Counted from the first letter of the stretch, positions 1 through 6,391 are shown. The stretch is DNA of 7,303 bases from JACZSB01 sp965372015 (GCA_965372015.1 CBDVAP010000136.1:1-7303); one strand, 5' to 3'. Numbers and translations: made by a program. The notes: generated from the sequence alone by a model not told the origin.

Positions 1-29
1 GGGGTTAGGGGGACTAGCGGACCAGATAT

Positions 30-58
30 GTTCATTTTCTTTTAGAAAGAAAACGAAC
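30..58. repeat. A/T-rich imperfect hairpin
   Basis: The arms GTTCATTTTCTTT (30-42) and AAAGAAAACGAAC (46-58) are complementary over 13 positions with one A/C mismatch, around a 3-base TAG loop. No gene lies beside it in the window. It could be the 3'-end hairpin of a gene just left of the window, or the first module of the structured stretch running to 145. Function is not known. Confidence 0.5.
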
Positions 59-70
59 CAAAAGAAACTT

Positions 71-125
71 CGCGAACTATAAACTCGTTCCTATAAAATA
101 GCGGAACTCAGACATATAGTTCGCG
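71..125. repeat. Nested inverted repeat (11-bp perfect outer arms)
   Basis: CGCGAACTATA (71-81) and TATAGTTCGCG (115-125) are perfect reverse complements separated by 33 bases. Inside that spacer GTTCC (87-91) pairs with GGAAC (103-107), and CTAT (91-94) can alternatively pair with ATAG (98-101) around AAA, so the element folds as a stem within a stem. An 8-bp hairpin follows after one base. This fits a structured RNA or an intergenic palindromic element. No protein reading frame of note covers it. Confidence 0.55.
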
Positions 126-126
126 G

Positions 127-145
127 TTGCCGCCTATGGCGGCAA
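127..145. repeat. Perfect 8-bp hairpin
   Basis: TTGCCGCC (127-134) and GGCGGCAA (138-145) form a perfect stem with a 3-base TAT loop. It adjoins the nested inverted repeat to its left. No T-tract follows on either strand, so it is not an obvious intrinsic terminator. Confidence 0.5.
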
Positions 146-189
146 ATTGGATCGGAGACACAGGGAGGGCGTAAATGACCACCCTGAAT

Positions 190-220
190 TAAAAATAGTC
201 CCGAACTGAGAGTCGGGACT
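190..220 (-). terminator. Hairpin terminator read on the minus strand
   Basis: AGTCCCGA (197-204) pairs perfectly with TCGGGACT (213-220). An alternative fold has 7 bp, a bulged A204, then ACT/AGT around a GAG loop. The plus-strand left flank is AAAAAT, so on the minus strand the hairpin is followed by ATTTTT, the layout of a Rho-independent terminator. No minus-strand gene is visible upstream of it (to the right) before the lipoprotein gene. It therefore either ends an unseen antisense or non-coding transcript, or is just one more hairpin in a hairpin-rich stretch. Confidence 0.45.
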
Positions 221-233
221 GTCAGAGAAACAC

Positions 234-287
234 AGCGCCTTTTAGGGCCGTTGCTTCGATTAAGCGTGGTGGTTTACCGCCTCGCGG
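234..287 (+). repeat. 54-bp two-hairpin dispersed repeat, copy 1
   Basis: This stretch matches the reverse complement of 6892-6945 without gaps at 47 of 54 positions by hand alignment. Shared cores include CGATTAAGCG and GGTTTACCGC. It folds as two small hairpins: GCCTT/AGGGC near the left end, and GCGTGGTGGT/ACCGCCTCGC around TT near the right end. Stem differences between the copies mostly become G-T wobbles in this orientation. It lies in the non-coding region upstream of the lipoprotein gene and before that gene's candidate promoter. Confidence 0.75.
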
Positions 288-548
288 TCCTTTATATCCT
301 CCATTTTTCGGTTACATTTATTATGATGCAATGCGGCTGGGTCTGCCCCTCCAACACTTGCTTGCCTTTTATCCTGCCACGGTATAATTTTCGGGCCGGG
401 GTGACGCAGGTCATATGATCTGGTGCGATGGGGGGTTATAATTACCCCTGAGAATATACCGTCAGATGCTTCGGTTGCGTCAGTGTGAGCGGAATTGACC
501 GCGGCCTGGCATCCTTAAAGCTTAACCTGAAATTTGAGGGAGAGAAGA
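288..548 (+). other. Non-coding leader of the lipoprotein gene
   Basis: No convincing gene is present. The stretch holds the candidate promoter (TATAAT at 383-388), a second TATAAT at 437-442 without a good -35, and a small hairpin GGGGT (432-436)/ACCCC (444-448) enclosing that second box. The 8-mer ACGGTATA (379-386) recurs inverted as TATACCGT (455-462). If transcription starts near 395, the 5' untranslated leader is about 150 bases, long enough for regulation, but I recognise no known riboswitch. The Shine-Dalgarno-like purine tract GAGGGAGAGAAG sits at 536-547. Confidence 0.4.
362..388 (+). promoter_or_regulatory. Candidate sigma-70 promoter of the lipoprotein gene
   Basis: A perfect -10 box TATAAT lies at 383-388. 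The -35 choice is uncertain: TTGCCT at 362-367 gives a 15-base spacer, and TTGCTT at 358-363 gives 19; neither has ideal spacing. The start of transcription would be near 395. The assignment rests mainly on the -10 and on the absence of a better promoter before the gene. TTGACC at 495-500 has no matching -10. Confidence 0.35.
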
Positions 549-2303
549 ATGTTTAGAACCATAATATTCAGTTCGATCCTGGCCGCCATCCTGGTGCTGG
601 CGCTGGGCTGCGATGAAATTGTCGACGAGGAGGAGGATGCGGCAGCCGCCCAGGCCTTAGCCGATTCGGCCGCCGGCGTGTTTGAGGACGAGTTGGCCAG
701 CTTTATCGATTCCGCGGAAGCCGGCACTATCGATTCACCGTACGAGATCGATTTTACTACCTCCAATGCCCTTTTCAAGGAGGCTCTGGTCCTGGACCCC
801 TATAACCTGGACGCCAACTTCGGGGCCGGACTCACTGAGTTGTTGATCTTCACCCAGGATTCGGATTTCAAGGCGGTCTTTGACGCCTGGGAGACCTTTA
901 TAGACACCGGATCGATTTTCGTAGCCGGAGAGCTGAACAAGGGACGTTCACCGCTGAGTATTTTCCAACCGGGTGGCTCGGGCGCCGGTTCGTTCCAACT
1001 CCTCAATAGGCGGGAGGTAGCGGCCACTTTCCTCAGTATGCCCAAAATGGCGGTGAGTGACCCGCCCACCATCGGCGACATCCAGGACCTGGTAGAGAGC
1101 CTCTTTATCCCCACCCTGGATTATATCGCCGCCCGGATGGATATCCTGGATGACAGCACCGACTTCACGTTCACCATTACCTCGGAGATGCAGGGCGGGG
1201 GCGAGACAGCCAAGGAGCTGGACCTGACCGAAATCTACCTGTTGGAAACGGGGGTGCACCTGCTGCTGGCCTTCAGTAATGGAATCGTGGCCTACAATGT
1301 AGGTCCCAGCGCCTACGACAGTGCGGCCATCATCGATTGGCTGTCCCAGGGCAGCGGTGTGCTGAGCCTGCGTTCCAGCGGGGCCGCCCGGATGGGCAAC
1401 GCCAAGAGCGCCCTGTTCACCGCCGCGGACAAGCTGGATGCCGCCACCCTCTTCCTGGAAGCGGATACCGATACGGCCAATGACATCATCAAGTTGACGG
1501 CGGGCGAATTAACCGCCGCTGACCTGCAGGAGTTGCGCGACAGCACCCAGGCCTTCAGGGACATGTTCGATACCGGTATCTCTTTCACCGAGGACTGGGA
1601 CGACAGCCTGGAAACGGCCGACGAGGAGCTGACCTTCGATTTCGATGTGCTGTTCACTGACCCCATCCTCGATTTCAAGTCGATCTTGCCGGTATATACG
1701 GTCACGGTGGGCCAGGACACCAGCTATGACTACCCGTGGGTAGAAGACAGTATTCAGGTTGATGAAGTGATCAACCTGCCCGCCGGATTAGCCCGCGGGT
1801 ACTATTTCTGGGCGCATTATGAATATTGGGACGATTGGGATCAGGCCGAGGTTTCCATTAACCACGATTTCCCGGTAGATATTACCTCGTTATTTGGGGC
1901 AGCCGACAGCCTGATGGAGCAATTGATGGCGCAGGGCAAAACCCGGCACTTTAGTATTGATCTTCAGTGGGATGGCCAGCTGGTCGAGGGCGAAAATACT
2001 ATCAGCTTCTATATTTACTATGGTGTTAAGCAGGGTGTAGCGGACTTCCTGCACTACACCGGCATCATCACCTTCGAGGCCGACGTGGCCGCCGACTGGA
2101 CCTTCCAGACGGCGAACCTCAACGGGCTGATCCCGCAATTCTCCTCTGATGCGGAGTTCAAGCGCATCATGGGTTTCAAGGATGAGTACTTCGAGAAGGA
2201 GCTGATCATTCCGTTCGACATCGGGGGCGGCGCCAACAAGGCCATCCCGCTGGACGGCCAGGGCCGGCGCAGTTTGCTGGTACCCTGGGCCTTTGTAAAA
2301 TAG
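549..2303 (+). CDS. Lipoprotein of unknown function with a TPR-like segment
   Basis: A 584-residue protein that I do not recognise as a named family. The ATG at 549 is preferred over the TTG five codons earlier because a purine-rich Shine-Dalgarno tract (536-547) lies just upstream and the signal peptide then has normal length. Residues 1-20 form a lipoprotein signal with lipobox LALG before Cys21. Asp22 follows at +2; in enterobacteria that residue favours inner-membrane retention, a rule that may not hold here. An acidic, Ala-rich stretch follows (about 22-60), then one TPR-like motif at about 72-98 (FKEALVLDPYNLDANFGAGL). The rest has no motif I can name. The next gene starts 26 bases after the stop and encodes a predicted outer-membrane barrel, so an envelope role for the pair is likely, but the substrate or process is unknown. 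Confidence 0.85.
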   Translation: MFRTIIFSSILAAILVLALGCDEIVDEEEDAAAAQALADSAAGVFEDELASFIDSAEAGTIDSPYEIDFTTSNALFKEALVLDPYNLDANFGAGLTELLIFTQDSDFKAVFDAWETFIDTGSIFVAGELNKGRSPLSIFQPGGSGAGSFQLLNRREVAATFLSMPKMAVSDPPTIGDIQDLVESLFIPTLDYIAARMDILDDSTDFTFTITSEMQGGGETAKELDLTEIYLLETGVHLLLAFSNGIVAYNVGPSAYDSAAIIDWLSQGSGVLSLRSSGAARMGNAKSALFTAADKLDAATLFLEADTDTANDIIKLTAGELTAADLQELRDSTQAFRDMFDTGISFTEDWDDSLETADEELTFDFDVLFTDPILDFKSILPVYTVTVGQDTSYDYPWVEDSIQVDEVINLPAGLARGYYFWAHYEYWDDWDQAEVSINHDFPVDITSLFGAADSLMEQLMAQGKTRHFSIDLQWDGQLVEGENTISFYIYYGVKQGVADFLHYTGIITFEADVAADWTFQTANLNGLIPQFSSDAEFKRIMGFKDEYFEKELIIPFDIGGGANKAIPLDGQGRRSLLVPWAFVK

Positions 2304-2329
2304 CATCGGGCTGCCGGTAAGCGCCGCCT

Positions 2330-3799
2330 GTGCTCACTTGCTTAAGTAGAGCCCCCAACCCGTGGCCGGGTTGGGGGCTTTCCCTTTTACTGCTGGCTGC
2401 GCCGGCCAAGGCCCAGCTGTTGACCGGCCTGCTAGGTAATGACACCCGCCGGCTGATTATGTCGGACAGCGCCGTCCCGCTTAGTAGCCTGCCGGCTGTC
2501 ATGGGGAGCGGAGCAGCAGGCCCACCCGGGTCGCGGCTGGAGCTGGAATCACGCTACGACGATGTTTTCCGTGAGCGAGGGGCAGTGCGGCGCAACGACG
2601 TCAACCGCTGGGAGCATAGGGCCCTGCTGAAAATTCCCCTGGGTCCGAAACACGGCCGCCTGCGCTTCACCTATCGCCAGGTGCAAACCGAGATCGATTC
2701 GCGGCCCTTTAGCGGGCAGAGCACTCGCTTAGGCAGCAACCTGCGACGGTTGGGCCTGGGTTATGGGCGGCTGCTGACGGGTTCGGGCCTGCACGGGGCG
2801 CTGGCGCTAGAAGCTACCGAGCTGGATGGCGACTGGTATCCCGGCTACAGCCTGGGCCTGGGCCTGGTACGACAGCCCTGGTTGCGCCTGTCATTTGCCG
2901 GCGGCCGGCGGATCGACGGACAGGTGGCCACCTGGTATCTCGAGGAGCTGTCATTTTCCGGCAGCGTCACCTATCGTGAGAACTGGTGGAGAGTACTGGC
3001 GGTTATGACTCCGGTGGACTGGCTGGAGCTTGATGCTACCTGGCGGCAGGGTGGAATTCAACCTGAGAGCGACAGAGGCGCTGCCCCACAGATACGGCTC
3101 AGTCCCGAGGTGCAGCACAATTCGATGTCGCTGGGGTTCCGGATACGACCACCGGCCGGGAAGTTGTGGTTGGGTGTCCGGCTCCTTTCGCCGGAGCTGA
3201 ACGGCACCAGTAAATTTTTCGCAACCGGCCGGGAATTCGGCCATACTTCCACTACCGAGGTGGAAGAACGCGACCTGCAGTTGTGGGCCGGCTACCGGAT
3301 TGGGGGCGGCGTCTTGCGGCTTAAGGTGGACCGCCAGCAACTCACAGCCACGATCCGGGGGCAGCTCAAGCCGTGGTCCTTTGGGGGTACCATTTTCGAC
3401 CAGGCGCTCAGCGCTCATTTTTTCGATCAGGCCGAGATTACGCTGGACCGGGTGGAACTGGGATTTATTCGCGAGACGGCGGGCCGGACCGATTGGGACT
3501 TCAAGCTGGGCTATATCCTGGTGAAACCAGCCAATAGGCTGGTCTGGTGGCAGAGCATATTTTATTTCCCCACCGGGGAGATCCACCGGGAGGAGCTGAA
3601 CCTGGCGGCCGCCGAGCTGCTGGTCCCCAGCGCCGCCAAAACCTGGCGCAGCGGTCCGGCGGAGTTTACCTATGCCTTCACCCAGGTGATCCCCACCCGG
3701 GTCCGGCTGCGACGGGAACCGCCACCAGACGTACCCCGGGAAAAAACCAGGAAGCGCGGCGGGGGGTACCACCGGCTTAAATTAACCTACGGCTGGTAA
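2330..3799 (+). CDS. Predicted outer-membrane beta-barrel protein
   Basis: A 489-residue exported protein of no family I recognise. It starts at GTG 2330, the only usable in-frame start: an in-frame TAA lies at 2318 and the next ATG is about codon 44. Residues 1-28 look like a signal peptide, with Arg7, hydrophobic core LSLLLLAA and cleavage after AKA at Gln29. The mature part alternates polar and hydrophobic residues as beta-strands do, with many Trp, Tyr and Arg-Leu-Gly segments. It ends in YHRLKLTYGW, a typical C-terminal beta-signal with a terminal aromatic residue, which points to insertion by the BAM machinery. A basic, Pro-rich loop (RREPPPDVPREKTRKRGGG) precedes the last strand. Shine-Dalgarno support is poor, and a terminator hairpin covers codons 7-17, so the start is less certain than the gene. 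Confidence 0.8.
   Translation: MLTCLSRAPNPWPGWGLSLLLLAAPAKAQLLTGLLGNDTRRLIMSDSAVPLSSLPAVMGSGAAGPPGSRLELESRYDDVFRERGAVRRNDVNRWEHRALLKIPLGPKHGRLRFTYRQVQTEIDSRPFSGQSTRLGSNLRRLGLGYGRLLTGSGLHGALALEATELDGDWYPGYSLGLGLVRQPWLRLSFAGGRRIDGQVATWYLEELSFSGSVTYRENWWRVLAVMTPVDWLELDATWRQGGIQPESDRGAAPQIRLSPEVQHNSMSLGFRIRPPAGKLWLGVRLLSPELNGTSKFFATGREFGHTSTTEVEERDLQLWAGYRIGGGVLRLKVDRQQLTATIRGQLKPWSFGGTIFDQALSAHFFDQAEITLDRVELGFIRETAGRTDWDFKLGYILVKPANRLVWWQSIFYFPTGEIHREELNLAAAELLVPSAAKTWRSGPAEFTYAFTQVIPTRVRLRREPPPDVPREKTRKRGGGYHRLKLTYGW
2350..2388 (+). terminator. Intrinsic terminator inside the next gene's signal-peptide code
   Basis: A perfect 13-bp GC-rich stem pairs 2350-2362 with 2367-2379 around a TGGC loop, followed by TTTCCCTTTT-type sequence. 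It has the expected position for ending the lipoprotein transcript, 47 bases after its stop. It also lies inside the open frame of the barrel gene, encoding residues 7-17 (R-APNPWPGWG-L). It may act as a partial terminator or attenuator that lowers downstream expression. Confidence 0.7.
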
Positions 3800-3833
3800 T
3801 TATCGCGCTGAAGACAACAGGGATGGAAATATC

Positions 3834-4589
3834 ATGATTGACCTGACCGACCAGGTAGTGCTGATCACCGGGGCCTCCCGGGGCATCGGGGCGGCCTGCG
3901 CCGTGCTGTTCGCCCGGGCCGGGGCTGACGTGGGGATCGGGTACCGCACCCACGACGACGAAGCCGAAGCTGTCAAAGGGCAGGTGGAGGCCGCGGGCCG
4001 CCGGGCAGTGCTCCTTAAGGGAGATGTGTCCGACCACGCCACCGCTCGCATCCATGTTGAGGCAGTGCTCAAGGCCTTTGGCCGCATCGACGTGCTGGTG
4101 AACAACGCCGGCATCTGGACCGACTTAGAAACGGGGGCGGGCGAGGAAGCCGAGTGGGACCGGCTGATGGCGATCAACTTGAAATCGGTGTTCAACTATA
4201 CCGACGCCGTGGTGCCGCCCATGCGCCAGGCCGGCCGGGGTAACATCATCCACCTGGCCTCCACCGCCGGTCAGCGGGGCGAAGCCGGGCATAGCCACTA
4301 CGCCGCCTCCAAGGGGGGCATTATGGCCTACACCAAATCGCTGGCGGTGGAACTGGCGCCGAAGATTCGGGTGAACGCCGTGGCGCCGGGCTGGGTGGAT
4401 ACCCACATGAATGACGGGCCGTTCGCCGACCCGGATTTCAAGGCCCGGGCGCAGGCCGCTATCCCCCTTAAGCGCATACCGTCACCCGAAGACCTGGCGG
4501 GACCGATCCTGTTTTTAGCCAGCGACCTGGCGCGGCACATAACGGGGGAGATCCTGAACGTGAATGGGGGAGCGGTGTTGTGCGGGTAG
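3834..4589 (+). CDS. FabG-like short-chain dehydrogenase/reductase
   Basis: A 251-residue cytoplasmic SDR oxidoreductase of classical length, predicted to use NAD(P)(H) to reduce or oxidise a carbonyl/hydroxyl group. Visible motifs in order: the Rossmann glycine motif TGASRGIG (12-19), Asp64 in the GDV segment near the adenine pocket, NNAG (90-93), structural/catalytic Asn115, catalytic Ser143, the Tyr156-x3-Lys160 pair, and the PG motif in VAPGWVDT. The C-terminal FLASD and NVNGG segments are also typical. FabG (3-oxoacyl-ACP reductase) is the closest general description, but SDR substrates cannot be read from sequence, so no symbol is given. It starts 34 bases after the barrel gene and could be co-transcribed; the Shine-Dalgarno is weak (GGGATGGA). 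It is GC-rich like the genes to its left. Confidence 0.9.
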   Translation: MIDLTDQVVLITGASRGIGAACAVLFARAGADVGIGYRTHDDEAEAVKGQVEAAGRRAVLLKGDVSDHATARIHVEAVLKAFGRIDVLVNNAGIWTDLETGAGEEAEWDRLMAINLKSVFNYTDAVVPPMRQAGRGNIIHLASTAGQRGEAGHSHYAASKGGIMAYTKSLAVELAPKIRVNAVAPGWVDTHMNDGPFADPDFKARAQAAIPLKRIPSPEDLAGPILFLASDLARHITGEILNVNGGAVLCG

Positions 4590-4600
4590 GGGGGAGAATT

Positions 4601-4627
4601 TTGATAACCCGATATACTGGCTACTAT
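4601..4627 (+). promoter_or_regulatory. Weak candidate promoter of the pentapeptide gene
   Basis: TTGATA (4601-4606) and TACTAT (4622-4627) could serve as -35 and -10, but the 15-base spacer is short. TATACT at 4613-4618 is an alternative -10 without a good -35. A clear Shine-Dalgarno AAGGGA (4631-4636) then precedes the ATG at 4644. The short gap after the SDR gene and the change in base composition make an independent promoter plausible. Confidence 0.25.
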
Positions 4628-4643
4628 TCGAAGGGAATTAAAA

Positions 4644-5501
4644 ATGGCCTTCTATAGCGGGTGGAAACAAAAGTTAAAGAAGCTGCTCAAAAGGATAAAA
4701 GCGAAGCAGCCCAACCTGCTCACAAAATTGACCATAAATCAAGTGCAGCATATTCAGACTCAGCACTCTTATTGGCTAGACCCTCAAATGCACCGAGGGA
4801 AAAAGGCCAATTTCAAAATGTGCAAGTTACCGATCGCAGCCAGATTCGGAGGCAACTATGATGAGGTTAGCTTTCAAGGTTCATATTTACGCGGAATATT
4901 CTTTAAGGGTGCAAGTTTATTATCTAGCAATTTCAGGGAAGCGAATTTACAGGACACGGATTTTAGCGACGCCGTGGGATTACGCACTGAATCAATTGCA
5001 GGAGCAGATGTCACAAATTCAAAATTGCCGGAAGATATCAAGAATTTTGAAACCCTAGATGTTTTGCGCGAGGCTGCAAAAAATGCCCGCAAATTATTTC
5101 TCATCATGCTGTTGGCCTGCGTGTATTCGGCTATTACCATCGCGACAACAACTGATGTACGGCTTATAACCAACTCAACCTCATCACCATTGCCAATAAT
5201 TGGCGCTGAAATACCTATTGTTAGTTTTTTCTTGGTTATGCCCTTATTCCTTGTGGGTATATATATCTATTTCCAGATCAGTATGCAACGGATTTGGGAA
5301 GGATTGGCTCAACTACCAGCGATATTTCCTGATGGGATACCACTGGATCAAAAAGTTTATCCCTGGCTACTGCTTGGCCTGGTAAGAAAGCACTTTGCTC
5401 TACTAAAAAAAAATAGACCTCCTCTCCATCGAATACAATCAGTAATCTCCTCTTTTTGGCATGGTGGGCGGTACCAGTTGTTCTTGTACTTTTCTGGGTA
5501 A
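4644..5501 (+). CDS. Pentapeptide-repeat membrane protein, N-terminal part (frameshifted)
   Basis: The first 271 of these 285 residues belong to a pentapeptide-repeat protein with membrane helices; the last 14 are out-of-frame tail. Start ATG 4644 follows AAGGGA at a good distance. Residues about 72-115 hold degenerate five-residue repeats (SYLRG, IFFKG, ASLLS, SNFRE, ANLQD, TDFSD), which in this superfamily build a right-handed quadrilateral beta-helix. Predicted membrane helices lie at about 151-168 and 190-211. Between and after them come segments I associate with this family of repeat-plus-membrane proteins: ATTTD, SSPLPIIG, LPAIFPDG, YPWLLLGLVR and KNRPPLHRIQ. The frame is lost at the T-run 5453-5457, in the middle of the third membrane helix. 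Base composition is clearly lower in GC than the SDR gene just upstream. The biological role of this family is unknown to me. Confidence 0.75.
   Translation: MAFYSGWKQKLKKLLKRIKAKQPNLLTKLTINQVQHIQTQHSYWLDPQMHRGKKANFKMCKLPIAARFGGNYDEVSFQGSYLRGIFFKGASLLSSNFREANLQDTDFSDAVGLRTESIAGADVTNSKLPEDIKNFETLDVLREAAKNARKLFLIMLLACVYSAITIATTTDVRLITNSTSSPLPIIGAEIPIVSFFLVMPLFLVGIYIYFQISMQRIWEGLAQLPAIFPDGIPLDQKVYPWLLLGLVRKHFALLKKNRPPLHRIQSVISSFWHGGRYQLFLYFSG
5453..5458 (+). other. Frameshift site joining the two pentapeptide frames
   Basis: The run TTTTT (5453-5457) is where the first frame leaves homology and the second picks it up. Adding one T gives a continuous reading SVISSFLAWWAVPVV, a sensible membrane helix, and one protein of about 582 residues. 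The shift cannot be earlier than 5416, because an in-frame TAG (5414-5416) closes the second frame there. This may be a real one-base deletion or a sequencing or assembly error. The context does not match a canonical -1 slippery heptamer. Confidence 0.7.
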
Positions 5502-6391
5502 GATATCTCCCACGTCAAGATTGGGCCGGCTCTGCCATTCACATTCTGAGTCTGTCTATTACGATAGGTGCTGGTTTTATCCTCCCACACTTGGCTGGTG
5601 CAACCCTAAGTAGTAAACACTGGCGGCCAATTCTTGGTAGTCGTTCGATCCTAGACCCGAGATTCTATAAGTATCTGATGACGCCATTGATGATATTGAT
5701 TATGTTTTCAGTAGGTAGCATTCATGGCACGCGGAAGTATGAGGTGATTTATAGAGTTCGGGGCATTGAATCTCAAGCCATTGGGTTCATAAACGGACCA
5801 CCAGATTTGGATGAATCTTTAGGTAATTATCTTAGGCAAAAAGCTTGGGTACCGCGCACTTTTGGGATATTAGGCATCAGCACTTTTGCGGATCTTAGTT
5901 ACCAAGATGTTTCAACAAAGCCATCCACCTGGACAGGCGATACCGAAGGGGAAGTAAAAAATGTAATTGGGGCCGATCTCCAGCGGCGTAGCTTACGTTA
6001 TATTGATGCCAAGGGCGCATTCTTTGTGAGAGCTTTACTAAGCCGATCAGATCTAAAAGGAGCAAATCTTTTCAGAGCTGACTTGCGTGAGGCCTCTCTG
6101 GATAGAGCAAACCTTCAGGACGCTAACCTTATTAGAGCGGACCTCCGCGGTGCTGACCTTAGCTACGCTGATCTTACCGGTGCATACCTTACTAAAGCAA
6201 ATCTCCTGGATACAGACCTAAGATTTGCGAATCTGAGAAATGCGAACGGCGTATCCAAAGCCCAAATCGCCCAAGCGAAAACTAATGCATCAACGCGCTT
6301 GCCTAGATTTTTCGAATTACCCGACTCAGTTGGGATCTTATGGCCTGATAGCTCAAGCGGTTGGATTTTGCGGCAGTTGCAATGGAAGTAA
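5456..6391 (+). CDS. Pentapeptide-repeat membrane protein, C-terminal part (frameshifted)
   Basis: This 311-residue frame continues the preceding gene rather than being a gene of its own: the nominal TTG start falls inside a membrane helix (AWWAVPVVLVLFWVRYL) and has no ribosome-binding site. Two more predicted membrane helices follow at about 25-45 and 72-90 of this part. After a soluble linker containing DVSTKPSTWTG, residues about 172-263 form some 18-19 consecutive pentapeptide repeats of A(D/N)Lxx type (GANLF, RADLR, RANLQ, GADLS, YADLT, KANLL), a much more regular tract than the N-terminal one. The repaired protein therefore has repeats, membrane helices, then repeats again. It ends at tandem TAA stops (6389-6394). 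If the frameshift is real, this half is probably not translated efficiently and the locus is a pseudogene. Confidence 0.7.
   Translation: MAWWAVPVVLVLFWVRYLPRQDWAGSAIHILSLSITIGAGFILPHLAGATLSSKHWRPILGSRSILDPRFYKYLMTPLMILIMFSVGSIHGTRKYEVIYRVRGIESQAIGFINGPPDLDESLGNYLRQKAWVPRTFGILGISTFADLSYQDVSTKPSTWTGDTEGEVKNVIGADLQRRSLRYIDAKGAFFVRALLSRSDLKGANLFRADLREASLDRANLQDANLIRADLRGADLSYADLTGAYLTKANLLDTDLRFANLRNANGVSKAQIAQAKTNASTRLPRFFELPDSVGILWPDSSSGWILRQLQWK

Noticed and set aside
323..418. Small Cys-containing frame beginning ATGATGCAATGC (about 32 codons)
   Set aside because: It has no Shine-Dalgarno, covers the TATAAT promoter box, and resembles no known peptide.
437..442. Second perfect TATAAT as an alternative promoter for the lipoprotein gene
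   Set aside because: There is no acceptable -35 at 16-18 bases upstream, and the box is enclosed by a GGGGT/ACCCC hairpin. The box at 383-388 is preferred.
2850..2870. Short tandem CTGGGC repeats
   Set aside because: They simply encode alternating Leu-Gly in a beta-strand of the barrel protein.
2951..3772. Long minus-strand open frame (273 codons) opposite the barrel gene
   Set aside because: It is antisense to a gene with a signal peptide and beta-signal, is rich in Pro/Gly as expected of a GC-rich shadow frame, and shows no motif or ribosome-binding site.
5405..5413. A9 homopolymer as the site joining the two pentapeptide frames
   Set aside because: A shift here would run straight into TAG at 5414-5416 in the second frame, and the first frame still gives family-like sequence (KNRPPLHRIQ) after the A-run. 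The junction must lie further right, at the T-run.
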